From contig NZ_CALUCS010000006.1 of assembly GCF_943914615.1 (NCBI RefSeq), positions 51,600 to 115,599 on the forward strand: a DNA stretch of 64,000 nucleotides. The letters are read 5' to 3'. This document shows positions 33,901-42,306 of this stretch, piece by piece. Each line of letters begins with the position of its first letter. Position 1 is the stretch's first letter. This DNA comes from an uncultured Corynebacterium sp. Its GTDB lineage: Bacteria; Actinomycetota; Actinomycetes; Mycobacteriales; Mycobacteriaceae. The translations under genes were made by a program, and so were the position numbers. A model generated the notes under the pieces. The model was given only the letters and a program-made list of their open reading frames with translations. It was not told where the DNA came from and did no database searches.

Positions 33901-34610
33901 TCCGGGTGCGCGGCGGCGTGGGAGACGATCTCCACGATCGGGGCGATCAGCTTCACTGCCGCTTCCGGCAGCGTGGCGCACAGCGGGCCGACCTGGCGCG
34001 GTTCATCGGCTAGCTCGGCCACGACTGCCCGCGCGATATCGGCAGCCTCGGCTCCCTCCCCACTGTCCTCACTGTCCGCCCGGTGGTTATCCACCAGCTC
34101 GATCAGCTCCGGCACCCAGTCCGAGGCGATCCCCACGTGGGCAAACAGACGCCCGAGCTCCCCGTCCGGCCCGCCGGATACCGCATCCATGGGATCCAGC
34201 CCAGCGGCGGAGAGTAGTTCCCCAAAGCGCCCCTCGATCAGCTGGGTACGTGTGGGCGTCGGCTCCAAACCAAGGCCGTACCAGTACTCGGCTGGCAGTT
34301 CCGAGACCTCGTGGAACCGCGCGGCGCGGGAGAGCAACGTAGCGATCGTCAGCGCGGGACAGGCCTGCAGCAGGGCCTCCTCTGTGGAACCGGCGGCGAC
34401 CTGGCGGGCGATGAAGGTGCCGAAGAATCGGCTGGTGCGCTCCAGCTCGTCGCCGTCGATATCTAGCTCTACGAAAAGTTCCACGTCGGCCAGCTTCCCG
34501 GCCAAGGCCGCCTCGGTGGACGAGGCCCACGGCAGGAGCGAATCCTGCATGTCGGAGATCGGGCTGGTGGTAGGTGCTGCGCTGACTGGGGTCTTCTCGC
34601 TAGAACTCAC
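30984..34610 (-). CDS. Very large protein of unknown function between smc and ftsY
   Basis: A 1208-residue soluble protein with no signal peptide and no membrane helices that I can see. I do not recognise a domain. The N-terminal 250 residues look helical. The middle (about 280-850) is rich in short beta-like stretches with repeated patterns such as LPVIVKPSRLRYQL and VEFPPTISGADEIWYLSVSAY, suggesting several immunoglobulin-like or other beta-sandwich units. The C-terminal 350 residues are helical again. The start is GTG at 34608-34610, 21 bases from the smc stop. Codon use resembles its neighbours, so it is not obviously a recent acquisition. Co-location with smc and ftsY is the only hint of a role. 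It contains one copy of the dispersed word. Confidence 0.8.
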   Translation of the reverse strand: MSSSEKTPVSAAPTTSPISDMQDSLLPWASSTEAALAGKLADVELFVELDIDGDELERTSRFFGTFIARQVAAGSTEEALLQACPALTIATLLSRAARFHEVSELPAEYWYGLGLEPTPTRTQLIEGRFGELLSAAGLDPMDAVSGGPDGELGRLFAHVGIASDWVPELIELVDNHRADSEDSGEGAEAADIARAVVAELADEPRQVGPLCATLPEAAVKLIAPIVEIVSHAAAHPDSWEYTLPAVELPALILEDVIEELRERPVGTQDRRHSVGVAHREDQPRLQLDTLRQRVVLRLPSQPLESEGKVHTEVRWRLDFDGEPAAFRTMHADNAGRAVTEILDIPVRQPLRKVSVRNANDGQHWQLPLVDTEDPMLVFTIRGTDLTDRVSLHHEQVYVVVPAETSAVDPVTGADIPVLEEQPMKSWNGWVIRRLDLSECLSLHIAKPGERSPSMAGVRAVDPRQRAQFVEPDDVVGGVETTSGKVIHSQSLQVEFPPTISGADEIWYLSVSAYAGPGQTGEAVSDEEPLEVPAEGGVFDVFDPEAWDSPWVGEYLVRLRGPRNESFRHEYALVEGLSLEMEFGGPSTQTRLPMAGGLSPVTVRLLPGEKPFEKIPPQKLGPTDRFSTTVVQTEAGDALPVIVKPSRLRYQLTMQGEDPMWRTDPIEVSARSIDTQTRFRVRPGFRPGMGSKAENLALMDDARVVIRNHHGSPVRTLKLETIDEVTWFVDLASAAGSLATLTSGAIELEFVEDRRVSVRLARIVPGFDYTASVDGDALFIHGEDESEEAPMQFGAPGAGAWVWPITAPWQAAYFVELQATPSAAGALEQSTLAQGTLPAELVGAGPLSVQLFGRDRFNYLRAPVAAGQHAAVAQAEGYFGANKEDADTDPWVQLAAFLAGESEELPSDTATLSTLWDVQAGWLRGRFDVLDNLRTALTNNPRESVHAMSQSLVPAADRPAQFILSGLVHSTLVGDESERSNTPWIAALEILGDMSLVDPEGASEQKEQDKRLRQELKKVAGQPAVQTVDTGRDVSLDTACIDSTTVQIAHMDPAQQKAVLDMFFGKAGVVPGALSEENSRLIAVFETFNKRAELSELLGDPELMKTAVTLLRKVKAANRQLYLSARVRFDRLEGVDTDTPENRWALAPVISMVFALATRMYAHKKMSSLGKLLSAYPGWAAMARLVPDLVTGDIVMADAMVRGVFGPTV
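31591..31614 (+). repeat. Dispersed T-tract/TGACGCC word, copy 7
   Basis: TGTTCTTTTTGTTCTGACGC followed by CCCT, inside the 1208-residue gene; core at 31605-31611. Confidence 0.5.
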
Positions 34611-34631
34611 GCGACCATCCTACGTCACTAG

Positions 34632-37600
34632 TCAGGCGCTGTTCTCGGGAGCCATCCTCTGCGAAATCACCCTGGTCACGCCGTCGCCGCGCATTGTCAC
34701 GCCGTACAGCACATTCGCTACGTCCATGGTGGGCTTCTGGTGGGTAATAACGATCAGCTGGGAATCCTTCCGCAGCTCCTCGAACAGGGCGAGCAGGCGC
34801 CGCAGGTTCACGTCGTCCAGCGCGGCCTCGACCTCGTCCATCACGTAGAACGGGCTCGGGCGGGCCTTGAAGATCGCCACCAGCATCGCCAGCGCGGTCA
34901 GGGACTTCTCGCCACCGGACAGCAGCGATAGGCGCTTGACCTTCTTGCCCGGCGGGCGGGCCTCGACCTCAATGCCGGTGGTCAGCATGTCGTCCGGGTC
35001 GGTGAGCACCAGGCGACCCGCGCCACCCGGGAACAGGGTGCTGAACACCTCCGGGAAAGCAACCTCGACGTCCTGCCAGGCCTCGGTGAATAGCTGCAGG
35101 ATCGTGGCATCCACGTCCGCGATCACCTCGTGCAAGTCATTGCGCGCCCGCTCCACGTCGTCCAGCTGCTGGGCCAGGAAGTTGTAGCGCTCCTCCAGCG
35201 CCTTGAACTCCTCGAGCGCCAGCGGGTTCACCTTGCCCAGGGAGTTCAGTGCCTTCTCGGCCTTCTTCAGTTCGGCCTTGGTGGCGGCCACGTCGAAGTC
35301 CTCCGGCAGTTCCTCGGCCAGCAGCTGCTCGGCGGTGAGCCCCAGTTGTTCCATCGCTCCGGCCACCGCCTGCTCGATCTTGACCTGCGCCTGGGTGCGC
35401 GCCAGCTCGGCGGAGTGCGCGTTGTCGTTCATGCGCCCCAGGTGCGCGGTCAGTGCGGAGACCTTGTCGCGCTGCTGTGCCATCGTGGATTGCCACTGCT
35501 TGTGCGCCTGCTCGGTGTGCGAGCGGTTGGCCTCGGCGGTGGCCAGCGCGTCGGCGATGCGTTCGGCGATGCGCTGGGCCTGTTCGCGCACGCAGGTGGC
35601 CATCTCGCGGGCGGCTGCTCGGCGGGCCTGTTGCTGCTGGTGGTGCTTGCGCGCGGCTTCCTCCGCCCGGGCCTGTCGGCGCAGGTTCTCTGCCCGCCCG
35701 CGGGTGGATTGCGCGCGCTCTTCGGCGGTGCGCTGCGCCAGGCGGGCTTCCATCTCCATGGCCTTGACCTGCGAGAGATGCAGCGCGGCGGCATCGCGCT
35801 CGGCCGAAGAAGGCTCGGTCGTGTGCTCTTCGTCGTCCACGCGCGCCACGCGGTCGGCCAGCTCATCGAGTTCCTCGGTGGCCTTCGCCAGGCGCTGTTC
35901 GGCGGATTGCTGTTCGGCGGTGCTGCGCTCTAGCTGGCGCTGCGCGGCCTCGCCTTGCTTCTGCAGTGCGCTCAGGCGTTTGGCCGCCGCATCGCGAAGT
36001 GCCCGGTGCTCCTGCTCCGCCGCGCGCGCCGCAGCCGCGGCGGTACGCAGATCGCTGGCCGCGTCGAGTGCACCGGATAGCGCGGCCTGCAGGTCGTCGA
36101 GCTCCTTCTTTTTCTTTGTGACGCCCTCTGTCTCCGCCGCGATCCTATCCGCCAACTCGACAGGGGTGGTCCCGCCGGAACCGCTGGCGACCCACCCGGC
36201 GCCGTATACGGAGCCGTCCTTCGTCACCGCACGCAGGCGCGGGTCTGCGGCCACGACCTTCCGGGCTTCCGCCGCACCCCCCACGGCCACCACGTCCACC
36301 AACAGGGCAGTCAGGGGGCGCAGCAGGTCGGCGGGCACGTCCATCAGGTCCAGCAGCCACTTGCCCGCGGAGACGTCCGTATCCAACCGGAACGTCGCGC
36401 TCCCCTCTCCCTCCGGAGCTCCCGGGTCGAGCAGCACCGCGCGGCCTTCGCGGGCATCGGTGAGGGCGGAGATGAGGGCGTCAGAAAGAGGGGCAACAAT
36501 TCCCGAGCTCGCCGCATCGCCCAAAACGGCGGCCGCGGCGGCACCCCATCCGTCGTCAATGTGCAGCTGCTCGGCCAGGCGGCGGGTGGCGATGCCCTCC
36601 TTGTCGGCGGCGCGGACAACCACCGCAGCGCCGTCGGTGGGTGTCAGGCGGTCCTGCCAGGCGGCAATGGTTGCCTCGGCGGTGGCGATGTCGCGCTCCA
36701 GCTGCAGCTGCTCGGCGCGCAACTGCTCGGCGCGCTCCTCCGCGCCGGCGGCCTCGCGGTCGGCCTGGGTGCGGGTTTCCTCCAGGTCGCCGCCGGAAGC
36801 CTCGGTCTCGCGCAGAGCCTCCTCCGCCTCGGTGATGTCCTCCATCAGGCCATCGAGGGTTTCCTGCTGCTCGGCAGCATTCTCTTGCAGGCGCTCGACC
36901 TCCGCGGCGGCGTTATCGCGCTGAGTGGCGGCGGCCTCGTGCTGGGCCAGCAAACGCACCACGCCCTCGCGCCGGTCGGCAATAGCTCGGACCTGGGCGA
37001 AATGTTCTTGTTCGGCGGCGTGGGCGGCCTCCTCTGCCTCGGCGACCTGTTCGGCGATCGTCTCCAGCTTCTCAGCGGCGATCTCCACGTTCTCTTCCAG
37101 CTCCGCCTGCTCCTCGGCGGCGCGCTCGGCGCGTTCCAGCAGCTCTTGCGGGTCGGGGCCCGACCATTCGGCGACCTGAGCCTGATCCGCACGGTCGGTG
37201 GCGATACGCAGGGTGGCGGAGTTCTTCTCCTGCACTGCGGACAGACGGTACCAGAGGTTTTTCGCCGCCTCGGCTTCCTCCAGGGCTGTGCGTAGTTCTT
37301 CCTCGGTGACGGCCAGAGTCTCGCTGTGTTCCTCCAGCTCCGCCTGCAGTTCAGCGCGCTGTTCGGCCAGCATTTCACTGCGCCGCGTCGAGTCGTTGAG
37401 CTCCTCGGATAGCTGCTTGACCTTGTGCGCAGCCAGCTGCACGCGCGTGCTGCGGATGGTGGCCTGCACGGCGGAGGCCTTCTGCGCGGCCTCTGCCTGG
37501 CGCGCCAGCGGCCCGAGCTGTTTGCGCAGCTCGTCGGTCAGGTCGTGCAGGCGGTCGAGGTTGGCCTGCATGTTGACGAGCTTGCGTTGCGCCTTTTCTT

Positions 37601-38120
37601 TTCGACGCCGATGCTTCAGCACACCTGCGGCCTCCTCGATGAAGGCGCGGCGCTCCTCGGGGCGGGATTCCAGGATCTGCGATAGTCGGCCTTGTCCGAC
37701 GATCACGTGCATTTCGCGGCCGATGCCGGAGTCACTCAGCAGCTCCTGGATGTCCATCAGGCGGGCCTTGGCCCCGTTGATCTCGTATTCCGAAGCGCCG
37801 TCGCGGAACATGCGGCGGGTGATGGAAACCTCGGAATATTCGATGGGCAGCTTGCCATCGGAGTTGTCGATAGTCAGAGTGACTTCCGCGCGCCCCAGTG
37901 GCTTGCGGTCCCCTGTTCCGGCGAAGATGACGTCTTCCATCTTCCCGCCACGCAGGGTCTTAGCGCCCTGCTCCCCCATGACCCAAGCCAAGGCATCCAC
38001 AACATTGGATTTTCCGGAACCGTTGGGCCCCACCACAGCGCAGATGCCTGGCTCTAATTTCAGGGTCGTCGCGGACGCGAAGGACTTGAATCCTTTGAGC
38101 GTCAACGACTTTAAGTGCAT
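34632..38120 (-). CDS. smc: Chromosome partition protein Smc
   Basis: ATPase that compacts and separates sister chromosomes with ScpA and ScpB. Walker A VGPNGSGKSNVVDALAWVMGEQGAKTLRGG is at about residue 30. Long Glu/Ala/Gln-rich coiled coils flank a hinge (about residues 500-650, with GWGAAAAAVLGDAASSGIVAPL). The C-terminal head has signature LLSGGEKSLTALAMLVAIF and Walker B PFYVMDEVEAALDD. 1162 residues is full length. It starts ATG as MHLKSLTLKGFKSFA. A copy of the dispersed word lies at the hinge/coil junction and encodes GVTKKKKEL. Confidence 0.97.
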   Translation of the reverse strand: MHLKSLTLKGFKSFASATTLKLEPGICAVVGPNGSGKSNVVDALAWVMGEQGAKTLRGGKMEDVIFAGTGDRKPLGRAEVTLTIDNSDGKLPIEYSEVSITRRMFRDGASEYEINGAKARLMDIQELLSDSGIGREMHVIVGQGRLSQILESRPEERRAFIEEAAGVLKHRRRKEKAQRKLVNMQANLDRLHDLTDELRKQLGPLARQAEAAQKASAVQATIRSTRVQLAAHKVKQLSEELNDSTRRSEMLAEQRAELQAELEEHSETLAVTEEELRTALEEAEAAKNLWYRLSAVQEKNSATLRIATDRADQAQVAEWSGPDPQELLERAERAAEEQAELEENVEIAAEKLETIAEQVAEAEEAAHAAEQEHFAQVRAIADRREGVVRLLAQHEAAATQRDNAAAEVERLQENAAEQQETLDGLMEDITEAEEALRETEASGGDLEETRTQADREAAGAEERAEQLRAEQLQLERDIATAEATIAAWQDRLTPTDGAAVVVRAADKEGIATRRLAEQLHIDDGWGAAAAAVLGDAASSGIVAPLSDALISALTDAREGRAVLLDPGAPEGEGSATFRLDTDVSAGKWLLDLMDVPADLLRPLTALLVDVVAVGGAAEARKVVAADPRLRAVTKDGSVYGAGWVASGSGGTTPVELADRIAAETEGVTKKKKELDDLQAALSGALDAASDLRTAAAAARAAEQEHRALRDAAAKRLSALQKQGEAAQRQLERSTAEQQSAEQRLAKATEELDELADRVARVDDEEHTTEPSSAERDAAALHLSQVKAMEMEARLAQRTAEERAQSTRGRAENLRRQARAEEAARKHHQQQQARRAAAREMATCVREQAQRIAERIADALATAEANRSHTEQAHKQWQSTMAQQRDKVSALTAHLGRMNDNAHSAELARTQAQVKIEQAVAGAMEQLGLTAEQLLAEELPEDFDVAATKAELKKAEKALNSLGKVNPLALEEFKALEERYNFLAQQLDDVERARNDLHEVIADVDATILQLFTEAWQDVEVAFPEVFSTLFPGGAGRLVLTDPDDMLTTGIEVEARPPGKKVKRLSLLSGGEKSLTALAMLVAIFKARPSPFYVMDEVEAALDDVNLRRLLALFEELRKDSQLIVITHQKPTMDVANVLYGVTMRGDGVTRVISQRMAPENSA
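36104..36127 (+). repeat. Dispersed T-tract/TGACGCC word, copy 8
   Basis: CTTCTTTTTCTTTGTGACGC followed by CCT inside smc; core at 36119-36125. Confidence 0.55.
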
Positions 38121-38148
38121 TGCCTGATGCTATCAAAGCGATCCGGCG

Positions 38149-38550
38149 CTAAGCAGCTTCCTGCGCCCTAAACACCCAAGTGTTTTGCAACACGAAGTTG
38201 AGAACCGTAGCGACGGCCTGGGAAACGAACCACGACCAGAACAGTGCGTGTGGCAGATCTGCTCCCCAATGCCGCATCAGAGCATCTACGACAACCGCTG
38301 TTAAGAAACAAATGGTGTAAACCACCGCGGCGCGAGCCTTCTCAGCTCCCGAACGGTCCCCCTGGAACGTGAAGAAGCTGTTGAGGTAGTAGGCAACCGT
38401 GCTTCCCACAATGTAACTGCAAGCGCGCGCGACGAAGCCAATGACTCCGAGATTGAGCAGCAGCGTCCTCGTCCCGAAGTCAAAGCACGCCCCAACCACG
38501 CCGACAAGCGTGAAGATTACGAGTTTCCTGGTAAGCGCGCGCAGTTCCAT
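38149..38550 (-). CDS. GtrA-family membrane protein
   Basis: A 133-residue protein with four predicted helices (about residues 10-30, 36-56, 74-94 and 103-123) that fits the GtrA family, thought to flip or present lipid-linked sugars during cell-surface polysaccharide synthesis. Family-like segments are FTLVGVVGACFDFGTRTLLLN and YLNSFFTF. It lies six bases downstream of the AGCS transporter. No glycosyltransferase partner lies nearby, so its substrate is unknown. Confidence 0.8.
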   Translation of the reverse strand: MELRALTRKLVIFTLVGVVGACFDFGTRTLLLNLGVIGFVARACSYIVGSTVAYYLNSFFTFQGDRSGAEKARAAVVYTICFLTAVVVDALMRHWGADLPHALFWSWFVSQAVATVLNFVLQNTWVFRAQEAA

Positions 38551-38556
38551 CTGTTC

Positions 38557-40032
38557 TTAGGCGGTTGCCTCGTTGTGAACCTCGCGGCGCTGGCACTCCG
38601 GGTCCGTACCATCCCAGCACTCGACGTTCTTCAACTCCGGCAGGTTGTCGCGGTGGAAGATCGGATCCATGCCCGCGGCCTTCTGCTGGGAGAAGTCCCG
38701 CAGCAGCTTGATAGCCACACCACCCAGCGGGACGATGGCGCAGAGGTTGATCAGAACCATCGTGGCGGCGAAGGTGTCGGCCAGAGACCACACCAGTGGG
38801 ACGGTACCGATGGCGCCGCCGAACACACAAAGAACGACGAGCACACGGAAAATGTTCAGCTTGGTCTTGGACTTGGTGAAGTACTCCACGTTCGCCTGAG
38901 CCAGGTAGTAGTTGCCCAGCACGGAGGAGAACGCCAGGAAGAACAGAATGATCGTGATGAAGTGGGTGCCCCACTCGCCCACCTGAGCCGACAACGCGCT
39001 TTGAGTCAGGTTGGCAGTCTGCACGCCCTCGCCATAGGCCGGGTTGGACAGCAGAATGATGAAGGCCGTGATGGTACAAACCACCAGCGTGTCGAAATAT
39101 ACGCCCAGGGTCTGCACCAGCCCCTGCTTGACCGGGTGGGATACCGCAGCGGTGGCAGCGGCATTGGGGGCGGAGCCCTGGCCGGCCTCGTTGGAGAACA
39201 GACCACGGCGCATGCCGTTCATGAACGCCGCGCCCAAGGTGGCACCGGCGATCTCCTTGATGCCCAGGGCGTGCTCCACGATGGTGCCGAACATCGCCGG
39301 AACCTCGCTGATGTTGATGGCCAGAACGATCACACCCAACACGATGTAGGCACTGGCCATGAGCGGGACGATCACCTGGGTGGCATTAGCGATGCGCTTC
39401 ACGCCACCGAAGATCACCAGCGCGGTCAGAGCGGCCACCAGCAGGCCCGTAGCGATCTTCAGCCAGGTGGCATCGGCCGCAACATTGGGGTTAAGGGAGT
39501 GCAGGGAGGAACCCGCAGCCTCCGCGATGGAGTTGGTCTGCACGGCGTTATACACAAAGCCATAGGTGATGGTGATGGCGATGCCGAAGATTAGCGCCAG
39601 CGGCTTCGCCCCCAGCCCCTTGGTCATGTAGTAGGCCGGACCACCGACATAGCCATCCTTATCGCGGGTCTTCCACAGCTGCGCCAGAGTGGCCTCCACG
39701 AAGGCAGTCGCGCCGCCGACGAGGGCGACGATCCACATCCAAAACACCGCGCCCGGGCCACCCAGGGTGATGGCGATAGCCACGCCCACCACGTTGCCTG
39801 TACCCACGCGGGACGCTGCCGAGATGCTGAATGCCTGGAATGCGGAGATGTTCTCTCCACTTTTGCCGACCGCCGGTTCCTTCACCGAGCGGAACATGTC
39901 CGGCACCATGCGGATCTGCACCACCAGGGTGCGAATGCCGAAGTAGGCTCCGGCTGCGAGCAGGAAGACGGGGATGATCTTCCAAATATTTTCGTTCAGC
40001 GTATTCGCCACGAAATTTTCAATTGTTTCCAT
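38557..40032 (-). CDS. AGCS-family sodium:alanine/glycine symporter
   Basis: Imports alanine or glycine with sodium (or protons). The protein has about 10 helices. Family motifs are ISAASRVGTGNVVGVAIAITLGGPGAVFWMW (near residue 70) and RRGLFSNEAGQGSAPNAAATAAVSHPVKQGLVQTLGVYFDT (near residue 280). I choose ATG at 40030-40032 (METIENFVANTL, 491 residues); no strong ribosome site distinguishes it from the upstream ATG at 40086. Alanine versus glycine preference cannot be read from the sequence. Confidence 0.88.
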   Translation of the reverse strand: METIENFVANTLNENIWKIIPVFLLAAGAYFGIRTLVVQIRMVPDMFRSVKEPAVGKSGENISAFQAFSISAASRVGTGNVVGVAIAITLGGPGAVFWMWIVALVGGATAFVEATLAQLWKTRDKDGYVGGPAYYMTKGLGAKPLALIFGIAITITYGFVYNAVQTNSIAEAAGSSLHSLNPNVAADATWLKIATGLLVAALTALVIFGGVKRIANATQVIVPLMASAYIVLGVIVLAINISEVPAMFGTIVEHALGIKEIAGATLGAAFMNGMRRGLFSNEAGQGSAPNAAATAAVSHPVKQGLVQTLGVYFDTLVVCTITAFIILLSNPAYGEGVQTANLTQSALSAQVGEWGTHFITIILFFLAFSSVLGNYYLAQANVEYFTKSKTKLNIFRVLVVLCVFGGAIGTVPLVWSLADTFAATMVLINLCAIVPLGGVAIKLLRDFSQQKAAGMDPIFHRDNLPELKNVECWDGTDPECQRREVHNEATA

Positions 40033-40130
40033 GCGCAGAAATTTACCGGAAACTAGTGCCAGAAAATAAATGCGACATGATTGCACTCTTACTCCATCGG
40101 TGCAGCTCAGTAAGCTTTAAGCTTTCGCCG

Positions 40131-40997
40131 CTACCGCTGGCACGTCGCGCAATAGTGCGTCGATCGGCCACCGACGACCACTCGCTTGATCGGCGCCCCG
40201 CACTTCCTACACGGTTCGCCACCGCGCCCGTACACGTTTAACGAGCGCGAAAAGTACCCCGACGCACCGTTGACGTTCACATACAGCGAGTCGAAACTAG
40301 TGCCGCCCTGCTCCAGAGCGCGCTCCATCACCTCTGCCGCCGACTGCAGAACCCGGTGCAGGGCGGGCCTGCTCAGCAGCGCCGCGCTGCGCCGCGGACG
40401 CACTCCGGCCAGAAACAGCGCCTCGTCGGCGTAGATATTGCCAATGCCGGAGACGACCTCCTGGTTCAGCAGCACCGTCTTCACCGCCGCGCGCTTAGAC
40501 TTCATCCGCTCCACCGCAGCCTGCGCGTCGAAGGCAGGCTCTAGCGGATCGGCACTGATGTGGCTGACATTCTGGGGTAAAAATTTTCTTGGTGACGCCA
40601 CCCCGGCCCCCACTGCCCACGGATCCGGCACGGCCTTTTCCAGCCGCCACTCGCCGAAGGTTCGCTGGTCCACGAAGCACAGCTCGCGCCCATCGGATAG
40701 GCCAGCCCGGATGCGCACGTGCGGGGACTGCACCTGGCCGGGGTCGGCCACGAGCATCTGGCCGCTCATGCCCAGGTGCACTTGCAACAGGAAGTCCTCG
40801 CCGAAATCCAACCACAAAAATTTTCCGCGGCGTTTAACTGCGGTGACGGTGGCGTCACGAAGAAAAGAAACAAGAACTTCCGGGTCCCCGGAGCGGACGG
40901 CACGTGGGTGACAGACCTCGACGTCGGTAAAGCGGCGGCCGACCAGGTGTTCTTCGAGGCCGCGGCGGACGACCTCAACCTCGGGGAGCTCAGGCAC
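40131..40997 (-). CDS. fpg: Formamidopyrimidine-DNA glycosylase
   Basis: Removes 8-oxoguanine and formamidopyrimidines from DNA and nicks the abasic site. The N-terminal catalytic PELPEVE (Pro2, Glu3) is intact after a GTG start. The helix-two-turn-helix (LLNQEVVSGIGNIYADEALF) and the C-terminal zinc finger CRKCGAPIKRVVVGGRSTHYCATC are present. 288 residues. It overlaps the end of rnc by eight bases. Remarkably, two copies of the dispersed word lie inside this one gene, in opposite orientations. Confidence 0.95.
   Translation of the reverse strand: MPELPEVEVVRRGLEEHLVGRRFTDVEVCHPRAVRSGDPEVLVSFLRDATVTAVKRRGKFLWLDFGEDFLLQVHLGMSGQMLVADPGQVQSPHVRIRAGLSDGRELCFVDQRTFGEWRLEKAVPDPWAVGAGVASPRKFLPQNVSHISADPLEPAFDAQAAVERMKSKRAAVKTVLLNQEVVSGIGNIYADEALFLAGVRPRRSAALLSRPALHRVLQSAAEVMERALEQGGTSFDSLYVNVNGASGYFSRSLNVYGRGGEPCRKCGAPIKRVVVGGRSTHYCATCQR
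40582..40604 (+). repeat. Dispersed T-tract/TGACGCC word, copy 9
   Basis: AATTTTCTTGGTGACGCCAC followed by CCC inside fpg; core at 40593-40599. Confidence 0.6.
40848..40875 (-). repeat. Dispersed T-tract/TGACGCC word, copy 10
   Basis: GGTGGCGTCACGAAGAAAAG followed by AAACAAGA on the plus strand, inside fpg and inverted relative to copy 9; core at 40851-40857. Confidence 0.6.
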
Positions 40998-41724
40998 GTT
41001 CGTTTAGCTTCTGCACGGCCTGCTTGGCGGCGGCGTGCTCGGCGACCTTCTTGGTGTGGCCCTCGCCGTGGGTCACCAGGTCCTCGATGGTGACGGTGGC
41101 ATAGAAGGTCTTGTCGTGTTCCGGGCCTTCGCCGCGCACCTCATAGGTGGGCAGGGGCAGTTTCATGTCGGAGAGCTTCTCCAGCAGTACGGTCTTCCAG
41201 TCCATCGTCAGGCCGGTGGTGGGAGCTTCGGTGATCTTGTCGGCGAACAAACGCAGCACCGTGGCGCGGGCAACCTCGAAGCCGTGGTGCAGGTAGATCG
41301 CGCCGAGCATGGACTCCACGGAGTCCGCGAGGATGGAGTGCTTATCCTTGCCGCCGGTCAGCATCTCGCCGCGGCCGAGCAGGATGTAGTCGCCCATCCC
41401 GAGGCGACGCGCGACATCTGCCAGGGCGTACATGTTCACCACTCCGGAGCGCATCTTCGAGATGTCGGATTCCGCGCGCTCCGGGAACTGGCGGTACAGC
41501 TGTTCCGCGACGGCCAGACCCAGCACCGCGTCGCCCAGGAACTCCAGGCGCTCGTTGTTCGGCAGGTGGCCGTTTTCGTTGGCGAAGGAGCGGTGGGTCA
41601 GCGCCAGTCGCAGCAGGTCATCGGGCAGGTCCACGCCCCACGCCTCCAGCAGCGGTGCGTGGTCGGACTTGCCGTAGGCGGCGTTGAGGGCGGCCTCGCC
41701 GGTCAATCGGCGTTTACGAGCCAT
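40990..41724 (-). CDS. rnc: Ribonuclease III
   Basis: Cleaves double-stranded RNA, including the rRNA precursor. The signature NERLEFLGDAVLGLAVAEQLY is near residue 58. A second acidic site is in HSILADSVESMLGAIYL. The double-stranded-RNA-binding domain occupies about residues 165-240 (WKTVLLEKLSDMKLPLPTYEVRGEGPEHDKTFYATVTI). 244 residues, ATG start. It sits in the DUF177-rnc-fpg order standard for actinobacteria. Confidence 0.96.
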   Translation of the reverse strand: MARKRRLTGEAALNAAYGKSDHAPLLEAWGVDLPDDLLRLALTHRSFANENGHLPNNERLEFLGDAVLGLAVAEQLYRQFPERAESDISKMRSGVVNMYALADVARRLGMGDYILLGRGEMLTGGKDKHSILADSVESMLGAIYLHHGFEVARATVLRLFADKITEAPTTGLTMDWKTVLLEKLSDMKLPLPTYEVRGEGPEHDKTFYATVTIEDLVTHGEGHTKKVAEHAAAKQAVQKLNERA

Positions 41725-41745
41725 TGGGTTTCGGGGTGCCTTTCT

Positions 41746-42288
41746 TTAGAGGTTCTTGAACTTCTCCAGGCCAGCCCAGCGCGGGTCCGGGCGGTCCTCT
41801 TCCTCGGCTTCCTCGCTGATGCCGTCCGGCGCCGGGGTGTCCTCGCGGCATTCGGAGCCGAAGTCGGAGCACACGGGGCTAAACGGTGCGTTCAGGCCGG
41901 CCTCGTCGATGACCAGCTGGGTGATGTCGATGGCGTTGTCCTGCACCAGCAGCGGCTCTTCCTCGTCCTCAGCATCGTCGCCCTCGGCGCTGTCATCGGT
42001 GATGAAGTCCGGGGTCAGGCCGAAAACGTCGCTGATGGAGTACTCCAGGGTGGTGGACAGCTCCTGCAGGCAGCGGGAGCACGTTCCCTTGGCCTCGCCG
42101 CTGACCTGCAGGTTGGCCATGATTGCCTCGCCCAAGTTCGCCAGGGTTCCATGAACTTCGACGGGTGCGCCCTCTGCCACGCCCAGCATGTTGCCGCCCC
42201 ACGGTACGGGGGACGCCCCCTGGGCGTCGACCGGCTCGCTGAGTCCAGTTGGGATGTCGCCGACTGCAAGAACGAAGGGGTTACTCAT
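41746..42288 (-). CDS. DUF177 (YceD-like) protein
   Basis: A 180-residue protein of the DUF177/YceD family, implicated in 23S rRNA accumulation in other bacteria. The family core GTCSRCLQELSTTLEYSISDVFGL is near residue 88, and another cysteine pair lies in SPVCSDFGSECRED, possibly binding metal. No rpmF lies next to it here, as in other actinobacteria, where the gene precedes rnc. The region between is only 21 bases, so it is cotranscribed with rnc and fpg. Confidence 0.85.
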   Translation of the reverse strand: MSNPFVLAVGDIPTGLSEPVDAQGASPVPWGGNMLGVAEGAPVEVHGTLANLGEAIMANLQVSGEAKGTCSRCLQELSTTLEYSISDVFGLTPDFITDDSAEGDDAEDEEEPLLVQDNAIDITQLVIDEAGLNAPFSPVCSDFGSECREDTPAPDGISEEAEEEDRPDPRWAGLEKFKNL

Positions 42289-42306
42289 ACCCTTCTTTCT
42301 ACCCGT

